Assembly: GCA_004292515.1 (NCBI GenBank)
Contig: RDXB01000034.1
Location: forward strand, 1 to 64,000
Source: Oscillatoriales cyanobacterium
Lineage (GTDB): Bacteria > Cyanobacteriota > Cyanobacteriia > CACIAM-69d
Reading direction: 5' to 3'
Length of the DNA: 64,000 bases
The position numbers and the translations under genes are program-made. Positions 29,740 to 38,673 of the stretch are shown here, in pieces (position 1 is the first letter of the stretch; the number at the start of each line of letters is the position of its first letter). Under the pieces are notes generated by a model, which was given only the letters and a program-made list of their open reading frames with translations, searched no databases and was not told the DNA's origin.

Positions 29740-30380
29740 CGATCGACCATCCCGAACCGTATCCCTTCGGCAAAAACTAGATCAACAAAAACTAGGAAAA
29801 AACTACAGCCTTTACCTCGCTCAATAAGCTTGTAGCTTGTAGGGTGGGCATTGCCCACCGACTAACAGCTTCATAGCACCTGCGATCTGATGTACCAGAC
29901 GTACCAATCGTTTGAGGTAAAGGCTGTAGATCAACAAAAACTAGGAAAAAAAGGGTGCATCAGCGATCGCCCGCGCAGGCAATCGGTTTACAGGCTAAGT
30001 AGACCACTCAGCGATCGACAGCAACCCAATCAGGAGCTATTCGTTAGCCAATTCAGCTAGAACCTCCATCCCACAAAGCTTGTCGTGCCACACACCCACT
30101 GATTTGATGGCGGGTGTGATCGCAATCACATCGTTGGGCAGCCCGCCGTCACTGGCCCATCAGCAAGCTATCACGCTCTCCCCTCCAGCCCGTCACCCAT
30201 CAAGCTTTTGCCGATCGCGCTATCCCTCGCTAGGAATCACGATTTCGCAACGCAGAGATCGCTGAAGCTTAGTCCAATCTCAGGAATTATGTAACGCAGA
30301 ACACGGTCTCAGTCTGGGACTAGCCGTTGTTTCTGCTGTGCTGTGCAAGAACTACGTTTCACTGAGTGTCAAGAGGGGCT
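29740..30380. other. Intergenic region containing a TIR element
   Basis: About 640 bp with no convincing gene. It contains the inverted-repeat-bounded element at 29,779-29,952 (separate entry) and then about 400 bp of mixed composition leading to the histidine kinase gene. A 61-codon plus frame at 30,080-30,265 has no recognisable features. Confidence 0.65.
29779..29952. mobile_element. MITE-like element: 127-bp core with perfect 16-bp TIRs between 24-bp direct repeats
   Basis: The core runs from 29,803 to 29,929 and is bounded by CTACAGCCTTTACCTC (29,803-29,818) and its exact reverse complement GAGGTAAAGGCTGTAG (29,914-29,929). On both sides lies the same 24-bp sequence beginning AGATCAACAAAAACTAGG (29,779-29,802 and 29,928-29,951; the right copy shares two bases with the TIR end). 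Inside is a smaller palindrome, GTGGGCATTGCCCAC (29,844-29,858). There is no transposase, so if mobile it is non-autonomous. The direct repeats are long for a target-site duplication, so they may instead reflect insertion into or copying of a pre-existing repeat. Confidence 0.75.
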
Positions 30381-32852
30381 ATGGATGCAGGATTACACGA
30401 CGGGGACAGCAGTCCCTGGCGCACATTTCGCAGGCGCACATTTCGCAATTGGTGTGCCAAAGACAAAATCAAAGCCAGCGTTGAGTCAAGCTCGCTAGCC
30501 TTTTCGCTTGATCGCGATCAGCCCCATCCCGACCCCAACCCCAACACCCTATTCCAGTCCTCTGGACCCAACCCCCCCCTGCAGCCAAGCAAGGATCGTC
30601 GCTGGTCGATGTCCTGGGTGCTGACAGTGCCGTTTGTGCTGCTGTCATCCATCTCCGTGGTGACGGTCGGGACGCTATCGCTGATCAATGGCGAACAAGC
30701 CGTTGACGACTTAGCCGATCGGTTGCATCTCCAGCTTCAAGAGCGGCTGCGCGTGGGCCTGGAAAACTACTTTGCCCGGCCCAAACAAGCGGCCCATCTG
30801 CTGAACCAAGCCCTGCAATCACGGCTGGTAGATCCCAGTCAATTGACTCAGGTGGGTCAATTTGCCTGGCAACTGCGCCAAACCTTTGACCTGAGCTATG
30901 TCAACTATGGACTGGCAACGGGTGAGTTTGCCGGAGCTGGCACGGGGCGCAAGGGCATTGCCCTGGCCGAGCGATCGGCGGCCCTGGGTTGGCGCTACGA
31001 AGAATATGCGGCCGATGCGAATGGCCGACGGCTACAACGGGTTGATACCTTCGCCTATGACCACCGCAATGAGGCCTGGTATCAAGCAGCGGTGAAGCTC
31101 AACCGGCCGACCTGGAGCGAGATTTACGCTTGGGATGGCACGCCGGAGTTTGTGTCGATTAACTACGCCATGCCCATTCGCGATCGCCAAGGCCAGCCGA
31201 TCGGGGCAGTGGGGGTGGACATCTTGCTCGATCACATCAACGCGATCTTGAAAGAGCAGAAGATTCACCCCCAATTACAAATGGCGGTCGTGGAGCGTAA
31301 TGGTCGCCTTGTCGGTAGCACAGACAATAAGCCCTTGTTCTCGGAAGGGACAACTGCTAGCAATGGGAGCAATTCATTAAAACGGTTGACCATTGCAACC
31401 AGTGGCGATGCGCTGTTGCAAGCGGCCCTCCAGCAAGTCAATCAGCGAGGGGGATTGCCATCTGTTCAGCAACCAACGGTGTTGCCTTTGATCTTCAAAG
31501 GGCAGCCCTATATCTTGTGGGCTTCCCCCTGGCGCGATCGCGATGGACTGGACTGGGTGGTGCTGGCGACCTTGCCCAAAACAGCTTTCATGGAGCGCAT
31601 TGATGCCAACCGCAAAGGCACAGTGCTGCTTTGTGCCCTGGTGGTTACTCTGGCCATTTTTATTGGCCTCGTCACGGCTCGGAAGCTGTCCATGCCGGTG
31701 CAAACCCTAGCGATCGCGGCTCGGCAATTGGCAGCGGGAAATTTAGATCGTCGCACTGAGCCTTTCTCGATTCGGGAACTGAATGATCTGTCCAATGCCT
31801 TCAACCGCATGGCCGATGAGCTGCGTACATCCCTGACAGCCTTAGGACAGTCGAATCAATCCCTCGAAAGTCGCGTCAGCGATCGCACAGCAGCCCTGGC
31901 CCAAGCCCTCAGTGATCTCAAAAGTGCCCAGACCCAACTAATTCAAACCGAAAAAATGTCTGGTCTGGGTCAAATGGTGGCCGGAATCGCCCATGAAATT
32001 AACAATCCCGTTGCCTTTATCCACGGCAACTTGGGCATGTTGCGCCAATACACTCATGATTTGGTCAAGTGGATGGTGGCCCTGGGTTTGTCCCAAGCTG
32101 ATCGCAACAATCCGGATCATGTAGGGCTTGATCCCCGGGAGATTGATCCCGAAGAGGTGGCCTTCGTGTTGGATGACCTCCCCCGCTTGATTGAGTCGAT
32201 GGAGGAGGGCACACGCCGCATTGAGGAAATTGTCAGCGGTTTGCGGAATTTTTCGCGGTTGGATCAAGTCGATCGCAAAGCCGCCTCCGTTCACGATGGA
32301 CTCGACAGCACCCTGACTATTTTGACCCATCGCCTCCGCCGCACAGGGAGTCGCCCACCGATCACGGTGCAGAAGCACTATGAACCGTCCCTGCCCATGG
32401 TGTGGTGCTACCCAGGACAACTCAACCAGGTGTTCATGAATTTGCTGGCCAATGCGATCGATGCCTTGGATGAAGCCTGGGTTAAGGGTTTGTTCAGTAG
32501 CAAGGGAGAGGCTACCGACCCAACTATCACCCTGACGACGCGCCTCCTAAACCACAATTTACACAATTCAGAAGATCCTCAAGTCGAAATCGCGATCGCC
32601 GACAACGGTGTCGGCATCCCCGACAGCATTCGGGGCCGCCTGTTCGATCCCTTCTTTACCACCAAGCCCGTGGGCAAGGGTACGGGACTGGGTTTAGCGA
32701 TCGCCTATCAAATCGTGACCAGCCGACACCAAGGACAAATCACCTGCCAATCGATCCTTGGACAAGGTAGCCAGTTCATGGTCACCCTGCCGTTGGGGGG
32801 CCCTTCCTCCGACCCGGTCGCCCCCAAGGACAACACCGCAGAAACTGGCTAG
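30381..32852 (+). CDS. Membrane sensor histidine kinase (Cache-HAMP-HisKA-HATPase)
   Basis: This two-component sensor has 823 residues from the ATG at 30,381 (a GTG at 30,366 is alternative). A membrane helix at about 80-100 (WVLTVPFVLLSSISVVTVGT) precedes a large extracytoplasmic Cache-type sensor domain. The latter includes FAYDHRNEAWYQAAVKLNRP and PIGAVGVDILLDHI. A second helix at about 412-432 leads to a HAMP domain (RKLSMPVQTLAIAARQLAAG) and a coiled coil. Kinase motifs are the H-box GIAHEINNPVAF (His about 539), N-box NLLANAIDAL, G1 DNGVGIP, F-box FDPFFTTKPVG and G2 GTGLGLAIAYQI. No response regulator is adjacent, so its pathway is an orphan here. The ligand is unknown; Cache domains often bind small organic molecules. 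Confidence 0.93.
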   Translation: MDAGLHDGDSSPWRTFRRRTFRNWCAKDKIKASVESSSLAFSLDRDQPHPDPNPNTLFQSSGPNPPLQPSKDRRWSMSWVLTVPFVLLSSISVVTVGTLSLINGEQAVDDLADRLHLQLQERLRVGLENYFARPKQAAHLLNQALQSRLVDPSQLTQVGQFAWQLRQTFDLSYVNYGLATGEFAGAGTGRKGIALAERSAALGWRYEEYAADANGRRLQRVDTFAYDHRNEAWYQAAVKLNRPTWSEIYAWDGTPEFVSINYAMPIRDRQGQPIGAVGVDILLDHINAILKEQKIHPQLQMAVVERNGRLVGSTDNKPLFSEGTTASNGSNSLKRLTIATSGDALLQAALQQVNQRGGLPSVQQPTVLPLIFKGQPYILWASPWRDRDGLDWVVLATLPKTAFMERIDANRKGTVLLCALVVTLAIFIGLVTARKLSMPVQTLAIAARQLAAGNLDRRTEPFSIRELNDLSNAFNRMADELRTSLTALGQSNQSLESRVSDRTAALAQALSDLKSAQTQLIQTEKMSGLGQMVAGIAHEINNPVAFIHGNLGMLRQYTHDLVKWMVALGLSQADRNNPDHVGLDPREIDPEEVAFVLDDLPRLIESMEEGTRRIEEIVSGLRNFSRLDQVDRKAASVHDGLDSTLTILTHRLRRTGSRPPITVQKHYEPSLPMVWCYPGQLNQVFMNLLANAIDALDEAWVKGLFSSKGEATDPTITLTTRLLNHNLHNSEDPQVEIAIADNGVGIPDSIRGRLFDPFFTTKPVGKGTGLGLAIAYQIVTSRHQGQITCQSILGQGSQFMVTLPLGGPSSDPVAPKDNTAETG

Positions 32853-32898
32853 GGACTGGGTTTAGTCGGGACGATCGCCTAATTGTGGGCTGTCAATG

Positions 32899-32979
32899 CC
32901 AAAAGTCATGATAATTTGACAATTCAAAATCAGTCCGGATTGATTTGAGTCCATCAAGTTAGGATTTCATGACTTTTGG
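32899..32979. repeat. 13-bp perfect inverted repeat, 55-bp spacer
   Basis: CCAAAAGTCATGA (32,899-32,911) and TCATGACTTTTGG (32,967-32,979) are exact reverse complements. They lie in the 292-bp gap between the histidine kinase and the DUF4912 gene. The spacer is AT-rich. It might form a large hairpin in the transcript or be a decayed small element. Confidence 0.8.
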
Positions 32980-33144
32980 ACTTGGGTGACTCGACGGGTG
33001 GGGATCAAGTTCAGTAGGATGACAGCCATACAGAGCTGAGTAGGGATCGCCCATCCCAGTCGTGCCCCAAGCCGTGACCGGCGCGATCGCCAATCGCGAT
33101 CGCCCCATGACGGACTGCCCCATACGCCGAGGAGCTGTCAACCG

Positions 33145-34536
33145 ATGAGCGTCCCTAAGGAACGTCCGCCTCTTGAAGATATGACGCTGCGCCAGTTGCG
33201 CCGCGTCGCCAGCGAATTGGGTATTTCCCGCTATAGCCGGATGCGGAAAGACCAACTTTTGGCTTCAATTCAGGCAAAAGCGACTTCACCCATTTTGTCT
33301 CCCAGCCCGATCGCCCCGCCGGTGATCGCCCCTGCCCCGATTACCCCTGTCCGCACCATTGAGGCTCAAGAAGCTGTGGAAGCCGCAAAATTCGACCTCG
33401 GACAACCGAGCAAACTGGCTGATCTGACCGCCGACCTGGCCGAGGATCTGACCCTCGATCCCGAAACCCTCTCCGGTGTCGATGAAGGGCTGCCCGACTT
33501 GCCCGGTGGCTATGGCGAGAGCCGCATTGTGCTGTTGCCCCGCGATCCCCAATGGGCCTACACCTACTGGGATGTGCCCGTTGAGCATAAGGACGAGCTG
33601 CGGGCGCAAGGTGGCTTGCAACTGGCGTTGCGGGTCTATGACGTGACCGATGTTAATTTGACGGTGCAGCGCGCCCACACGGTTCAAGAGTTTCCCTGCG
33701 ATGAGCTGTCCCGTGAGTGGTATCTGCCCATCCCGATTAGCGATCGCGACTATGCGATCGAAATTGGCTACCGCTGCGCCGATGGTCGTTGGTTGGTACT
33801 CGCGCGATCGGCTCCGGTGCGCATCCCGCCGGTCTACCCCTCCGATTGGATCGAAGACATTTTCGTGACGGTCGATTGGGAACAAGACCTGCGTGGCACC
33901 ACCGTCGCCACCTTGGTTCCCCCGGCTCAAAAAGCAGCCCTGGCCGCTGAAAACACCATTTACCAACAGGTGTTTGGTATGGCCGCTGGGGTCGAAGCCA
34001 TGCGCGTTGCTGGTTCCCTGTTCGGTTCCATGCAGCAGCACGTGCCCGGCTCCGTTTCTGGCTCGATTCAACACCTTGGTGAGCAAGCCATCAGCTCCTA
34101 CGTGTTCCCCTCGGGCGTGGGTATGTGGGCTGGCGCTGCGGCTGCACCGGGTGCGGTGGGTGCGCCGGGTGCACTGTCGGCCTCGGGGATGGGCATGTCT
34201 GGCGTGGGCATGATGATGTCGGGCATTGGCTTCGGGGCTTCGATGCCGCCGATTCGTCCGCGCCAGTTCTGGTTGGTGGCCGATGCCGAATTGATCGTGT
34301 ATGGGGCCACGGAACCCGATGCGACAGTAACGATCGGGGGGCAGCCGATCAAGCTGAATCCCGACGGCACGTTCCGCTTCCAGATGTCATTCCAAGATGG
34401 TCTGATCGACTACCCGATCATGGCGGTGGCATCGGACGGCGAGCAAGTGCGATCGGTTCATATGAAGTTCGAGCGCGAAACCCCGTCTCGGAATACGAAT
34501 ACCAAAGAAGAAGCCACTTTAGAATGGCTGTCCTAG
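33145..34536 (+). CDS. DUF4912 protein with N-terminal Rho-N-like domain
   Basis: The 463-residue protein begins with a SAP/Rho-N-like helical motif, MTLRQLRRVASELGISRYSR, followed by MRKDQLLASI (residues 13-42), often a nucleic-acid-binding fold. A Pro-rich linker follows. The DUF4912 domain (about residues 128-235) has RIVLLPRDPQWAYTYWDVP and REWYLPIPISDRDYAIEIGY. The tail is Gly/Ala/Met-rich (PGAVGAPGALSASGMGMSG) and then PRQFWLVADAELIVYGATEP, a small beta domain. The family occurs in cyanobacteria and some other bacteria; the role is unknown. The Gly/Met-rich linker looks flexible. Confidence 0.87.
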   Translation: MSVPKERPPLEDMTLRQLRRVASELGISRYSRMRKDQLLASIQAKATSPILSPSPIAPPVIAPAPITPVRTIEAQEAVEAAKFDLGQPSKLADLTADLAEDLTLDPETLSGVDEGLPDLPGGYGESRIVLLPRDPQWAYTYWDVPVEHKDELRAQGGLQLALRVYDVTDVNLTVQRAHTVQEFPCDELSREWYLPIPISDRDYAIEIGYRCADGRWLVLARSAPVRIPPVYPSDWIEDIFVTVDWEQDLRGTTVATLVPPAQKAALAAENTIYQQVFGMAAGVEAMRVAGSLFGSMQQHVPGSVSGSIQHLGEQAISSYVFPSGVGMWAGAAAAPGAVGAPGALSASGMGMSGVGMMMSGIGFGASMPPIRPRQFWLVADAELIVYGATEPDATVTIGGQPIKLNPDGTFRFQMSFQDGLIDYPIMAVASDGEQVRSVHMKFERETPSRNTNTKEEATLEWLS

Positions 34537-35273
34537 AACGAAATCCGTATGGGGTTCGCAATGGGATCTGCTGGGATGGGCTGTTTGTTTAAGAAGCCTT
34601 GACAAGCTAAACACCGTTTAACAACAAATGTTTGCTTGAGGCAGAGGATGGTTATTACTGCTCGCGATCGCAAGATTGCGGGCAGTTTTTAGTTGATCTT
34701 TTCCACGGCAGAGGGCGATCGCTGACCACACTCACCCATTAGAAACAACTAATTAGAAACAACTAATTAAATTCTATTTATTCAATTCATTCATCAAATT
34801 GACTGATTAGATTTATTGATTAAATCAATCAATTTATCACAATCTACAATCTGTAACCGATATCCAGTTCCAGCTTTTGCGCCTATGTCGATTTCTTTTT
34901 ATTGTTGTCGATTGATTCAAAAATATTGAGTGATCGCAACACCCCAGCCAGTCTCTAAAGCGCTTATGTTGTAAACATTTGCTCATCTAGATAGGGATTG
35001 ATCATGATCAAAATCATAACGATATGCAAGGATTTGATGATGATTTTTATGGTTCTCCCATTAGAGATTAAAGATTTCTGACAAAACCCGAGTTTCAACA
35101 AGATGAATTTGATCATCCGCGTATTTTGGAATTGTATCCAGCTTGTGGGGATGGGTGCGTCATTGGACGCATTCGACGAAACTGCCACACCGGCTGGGGT
35201 CTTGATGTACTAGATAGTTGGCAATTCGTGATCCAAAGTTTGGTCGGGGATTGCAATCAACTACAACAAAGTT
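34537..35273. other. AT-rich non-coding stretch
   Basis: About 740 bp, strongly AT-rich at 34,730-35,060, unlike the flanking genes. It includes a tandem 'aattagaaacaact' duplicated at about 34,738-34,766 and a run of short ATT/AAT-rich near-repeats. Two short frames (minus 34,964-35,188 and plus 35,126-35,359) give low-complexity or featureless peptides, and I do not call them. Low-density sites and AT content suggest regulatory DNA or a decayed insertion. Confidence 0.55.
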
Positions 35274-35609
35274 ATGGCTATGGATTTCGTTCGCGATCGC
35301 CCTCGATCGCCAGGGCCCGTGTTGGCAGAATTACTGCAATCATTAGTGCTAGCCGCTAGTCTGGGATTTTTAGTGCCCGTTTTGGGACTCAGCTTGTTGC
35401 TGCTAGCCATCCATCCTTGGATTTATCTACCGGTTTTGGGTCAGATCGCTACCGCCACAGCACAACAAATTTTGGTTGTGCTGGCGGTTTTTGGTAATGG
35501 CTATCCCGTGCGAGGTGTGCTGGCGATCGGGCTAGCTTGTGGGTTTGTTTGCGCCCTATTTGATGCCTTTGTGTTTTATCAATATCGCAATCTTCGCGGT
35601 CAAGGTTAG
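35274..35609 (+). CDS. Small membrane protein, unknown function
   Basis: The 111-residue protein has three hydrophobic segments: VLAASLGFLVPVLGLSLLLLA (about 25-45), LGQIATATAQQILVVLAVFG (about 54-73) and VLAIGLACGFVCALFDAFVF (about 82-101). It ends in a short charged tail. No signature is recognised, but the frame has host-like codon use with GCGATCGC sites, and similar short membrane proteins are common next to photosystem genes in cyanobacteria. It is convergent with psbK. Confidence 0.6.
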   Translation: MAMDFVRDRPRSPGPVLAELLQSLVLAASLGFLVPVLGLSLLLLAIHPWIYLPVLGQIATATAQQILVVLAVFGNGYPVRGVLAIGLACGFVCALFDAFVFYQYRNLRGQG

Positions 35610-35697
35610 AGCGCCGCCATTGCTCGCCTGCCGTCCCCAGCAGCCGCCATGGAGGTTCGGGCGATCGTTGAGTGTGGATCTTGCGATCAATTGGCAC

Positions 35698-35727
35698 AAA
35701 AAAGTGACACAAAAAGTGACACAAAAA
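35698..35727. repeat. 12-bp tandem repeat
   Basis: The phrase AAAGTGACACAA is repeated in tandem (35,701-35,712, 35,713-35,724 with neighbours), directly beyond the psbK terminator. The A-rich units supply the T-run of that terminator on the other strand. Confidence 0.75.
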
Positions 35728-35747
35728 AGGCGTACCCAGGGCACGCC
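35723..35747 (-). terminator. Rho-independent terminator of psbK
   Basis: Read on the minus strand, GGCGTGCCCTGGGTACGCC (35,747-35,729) folds into a hairpin and is followed by six T (35,728-35,723). It lies about 90 bp after the psbK stop. Confidence 0.75.
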
Positions 35748-35837
35748 ATCAACAAGAAATGGTTGGTTTTTTTTGAACAACGCTGAAATACGCGATCGGG
35801 CTTGTCAAAACCCGTTCAGCCAGGGAAGCAATCGGGT

Positions 35838-35975
35838 TTAGCGGAAACCAACAGCAGCTTGCCACACGAAGGCCAGCGCCAGGAAGAGCACCGGAATGAC
35901 GGGCAGAACGTCAACCAACGGCGAAAAAGCAGAATAAGCTTCGGGCAACTTGGCCAGCAACAGGGCTGCTTCCAT
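35838..35975 (-). CDS. psbK: Photosystem II reaction-centre protein K
   Basis: PsbK is a single-helix subunit of photosystem II near CP43 in the thylakoid membrane. The minus-strand frame from the ATG at 35,975 to the stop at 35,840-35,838 encodes 45 residues. The N-terminal [17 protein letters not shown] is the short cleaved leader, and the mature region includes [20 protein letters not shown] ending WQAAVGFR. This is the typical PsbK sequence and length. The gene is too short for usual gene-length cut-offs. It is monocistronic, between a candidate terminator and an AT-rich promoter region. Confidence 0.97.
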   Translation of the reverse strand: MEAALLLAKLPEAYSAFSPLVDVLPVIPVLFLALAFVWQAAVGFR

Positions 35976-36076
35976 TGCGGGTATCCTCTCCAACACGAAT
36001 TTTTTTAAAAGCTGCTGGAAATTCTATCACGCAGCAATTTCGATCTTGTCGATTTTAATCAGACCCAGGGCGGCCT

Positions 36077-36226
36077 AGGGGTGTCAGCATTTCCCAGAGT
36101 GAGTCTGAAATTGTTGATTTTCTATGCCTCAATCGTTGTGACAAGGGGCTTAGGCCCCTTGCCTCCCGCGATCTCGTTACGGTGGAATCAGGGGTTCAGG
36201 CTAGTTAATGACAAGCCCTAGGTCAA
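36077..36226. repeat. Dispersed palindromic repeat, near full-length copy
   Basis: The order matches the 842-1145 copy: GTGTCAGCAT..., GAGTCTGAAATTG, CCTCAATCGTTGTG, then the near-palindrome CAAGGGGCTTAGGCCCCTTG at 36,142-36,161. Next come 'ggtggaatcaggggttcagg' and 'aatgacaagccctagg'. It fills the gap between psbK's upstream region and the next gene. Confidence 0.85.
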
Positions 36227-36258
36227 TCGGGCCTGGCATTGGCGACCTGTGGGGCAGT

Positions 36259-38673
36259 TTAGGGGGTGATCGGTTGGATGGCAAATCGATCGAACGTTAG
36301 AGCGATCGGGCGGTTGCCAGCAGCGGGAACTTGATCGCGCAAAAACCGCGATCGACCATAGATCAAACGCAGCCGACTGCGACCCGCAGGAACCTTGGCT
36401 GGCAAATCGAGAACCAGGGTTTGGCCCTCAACCAGTCGATCGGCTTGCCATAGGAGCCGATCGCCTAGCAAAATTTTCAGGCTCTGGTCAGCAACGGGCA
36501 CGCGGGCTTGCAGTTGCAGCCGTAGGGTTTGGGGCCGATCGACTCGCAAATCCAGCACCGTTTCGGGGGCCAAACCCCAGCGCCGGCCGTTGCGGGGGCG
36601 ATCGAGTCCCGAGACGATCGCCACACCCCGCACGGCTCCAAACTGCACCAGGTCGGGTTCTCGCCCATCGATCGCGGGTTCAAATCGCAGCGATCGCACC
36701 TGTTCGAGATCAATGAGCGATTGCCAAGCGGCCGGTTTAGGTAAAAACACCAGTCGCCCCATGCCAGGGATCGAGGTTTGGGCGATCGGTTGGCCGAGCT
36801 GGGCGAAGAACTGCCCTTCGCAACCGGGTGCGAGGCGATCGAGATAGAGATTCACCCCCGCGAAATCTCCTAACTGCAAAAATCGCTCAAAAAACGCCCA
36901 TTCATCGTCCCAAAAGCAACGGCGCTGGCGTTGGGTGCGGTTCACGTCGGGATCATCCGGCAAGGCCAACAGCGGCCAGCCCGCCTGCACAAAGGGAGCG
37001 ACTTGGCTGGGGTGCATTCGTCCCAAGTAACTGCTGATCGTCGTTTTGCCGTGGAACCGGCTGAGGGCGTGGGTGCTGGGGTTGTGGGCAAAAAAAGGGC
37101 AAGTACCATCGCCGCTGCCCACGCCATTGCCGCCGGTGACACAAAAGGGCCAGTCCAGCACGGCGACCCCCGGTTGTTGGCGCAGGGTGCTGATGTAGGG
37201 CCAAAAGCTGCGATCGAGTTGGCTCGGTTGCTCCCGTAGCTTCAGACCATAGCCGCCCGTTAGATCCAACAAACCGGCGATCGCCACCAATAACACCGCC
37301 CAGCGATCGAAGCGCGATCGCCGCCAGTCTGCTGACCAGCCCAAACTCAGCAAGGCCAACAGCACCGGCAACACCACCGTGCCGCGCCCCGCCACCCGAT
37401 TAAAAGAAAACCAAGGAAAAATCTGGAGCAGAGGCAAATCCCAGGGCCGGTAAGCCAACAACCCGATCGCCATCAACCACAACGGAACCACGACCGCCCA
37501 ATGTCGCCGCCCCCGCACCAGCCCGATCACCCCAGCCAACAACAGCCCCCAGCCCACCACTCCGTCAAAATCTGTTTCTAGGGGGGAGGGCAGCAGCGAT
37601 CGCCACCAGTCCGCCGCCTCGATCGGGTTAATGCCCGGCCAGTAGGGAGCCAGAAGCCGCAACGGATGGGCAAACCAGGCGCGATCGAACGTATTCGACC
37701 AGTCAAAAGCCTTGGCCGCCCGCACGATCGGCAACACCGGCAACAAATAGAGCCAGGTTGCCGCCGCGATCGCCCCCACACAGCCCCACTCGATCGGGCG
37801 CAACGGTTGCCGCCAACTCGCGCCTGGTGCCATCCATTGGTGATCTAGATGACGATGATTTAGATAACCATGCAGCGCTTGGATGAGACTCTGGGCACGG
37901 GTCTGAAGTGATCCCGATTGACCCCGCCCCCAGCGGCCGAGCGCGATCGCCCCCATCCAGCCCAAGGACAACGCCAACGACAACAGGCCAAACCCCGCCA
38001 CATAGCCCAAATCTTGCCCCAAACTCAGCAGCACCAAAGCCGCCCGCCCCAACCACCAAACCCGCTCGATCGCCCGACCCCTTGCCCAGCGATGCACCAA
38101 TACAAAATCCATCGTCAGGCTCAGGGCCGTCCAATGGGTGATTGCTATGTTGCTATGGACGGGAAACTTACCGACGATCGCATAGACATTCAGCAACACC
38201 GCCCCGATCGCCGTGCCGATCGCCCGTCGCTCCCCAAAGTCCGGCCGCAAAATTCGCGCCATCCCCACCAGGGCGATCGCAACTGACAGCAAAAAATACA
38301 ACTTCAACCAAGGCCCCGGCCCCCAAATCGCCGACAGGGCCGCCCAAAACAAATCCCGCTCCAAACCCCAGGCCTGGAGCGCCACCGGGCCACCGTAGGG
38401 ATAGAGGGCGCGATCGGTTTCCAGCAACAAATGCGGCAGCGGCCACCAGCGCCAATGCTCCCGCAGATAAAAACCCGTATATTCCCAAAGATCCGTATCG
38501 CCCGCGCCGATTACCGAAGCCCAGGGCTGCGGCCCCAAGATCATCACTGCCCACAGGCCATACAGCAGCGCCGCCAACCACCCCAGCCACGGCCCCCGGG
38601 CGATCGCCCCCAATACCGCTTGGCCTAGGCGATCGCCAGCGTTCGGCCCCCTAGTCTTGGACGTATTCCGCAC
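36259..38673 (-). CDS. Large polytopic membrane protein, GT-C glycosyltransferase-like
   Basis: The 804-residue protein has about 11-12 membrane segments in its first 480 residues. An early extracytoplasmic loop has GAGDTDLWEYTGFYL (about residues 56-70), an acidic motif placed like the catalytic Asp of GT-C enzymes. A later loop reads FSWNRVAGRGTVVLPVLLAL-like sequence (about 425-445; the actual residues are FSFNRVAGRGTVVLPVLLAL). A soluble C-terminal half follows, ending in a beta-rich domain. I infer a polyprenyl-phosphate-dependent sugar transfer role, but no specific family is certain. The ATG at 38,673 overlaps the end of the DUF4346 gene by 23 bp, so the two are probably co-translated. 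Confidence 0.6.
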   Translation of the reverse strand: MRNTSKTRGPNAGDRLGQAVLGAIARGPWLGWLAALLYGLWAVMILGPQPWASVIGAGDTDLWEYTGFYLREHWRWWPLPHLLLETDRALYPYGGPVALQAWGLERDLFWAALSAIWGPGPWLKLYFLLSVAIALVGMARILRPDFGERRAIGTAIGAVLLNVYAIVGKFPVHSNIAITHWTALSLTMDFVLVHRWARGRAIERVWWLGRAALVLLSLGQDLGYVAGFGLLSLALSLGWMGAIALGRWGRGQSGSLQTRAQSLIQALHGYLNHRHLDHQWMAPGASWRQPLRPIEWGCVGAIAAATWLYLLPVLPIVRAAKAFDWSNTFDRAWFAHPLRLLAPYWPGINPIEAADWWRSLLPSPLETDFDGVVGWGLLLAGVIGLVRGRRHWAVVVPLWLMAIGLLAYRPWDLPLLQIFPWFSFNRVAGRGTVVLPVLLALLSLGWSADWRRSRFDRWAVLLVAIAGLLDLTGGYGLKLREQPSQLDRSFWPYISTLRQQPGVAVLDWPFCVTGGNGVGSGDGTCPFFAHNPSTHALSRFHGKTTISSYLGRMHPSQVAPFVQAGWPLLALPDDPDVNRTQRQRRCFWDDEWAFFERFLQLGDFAGVNLYLDRLAPGCEGQFFAQLGQPIAQTSIPGMGRLVFLPKPAAWQSLIDLEQVRSLRFEPAIDGREPDLVQFGAVRGVAIVSGLDRPRNGRRWGLAPETVLDLRVDRPQTLRLQLQARVPVADQSLKILLGDRLLWQADRLVEGQTLVLDLPAKVPAGRSRLRLIYGRSRFLRDQVPAAGNRPIALTFDRFAIQPITP

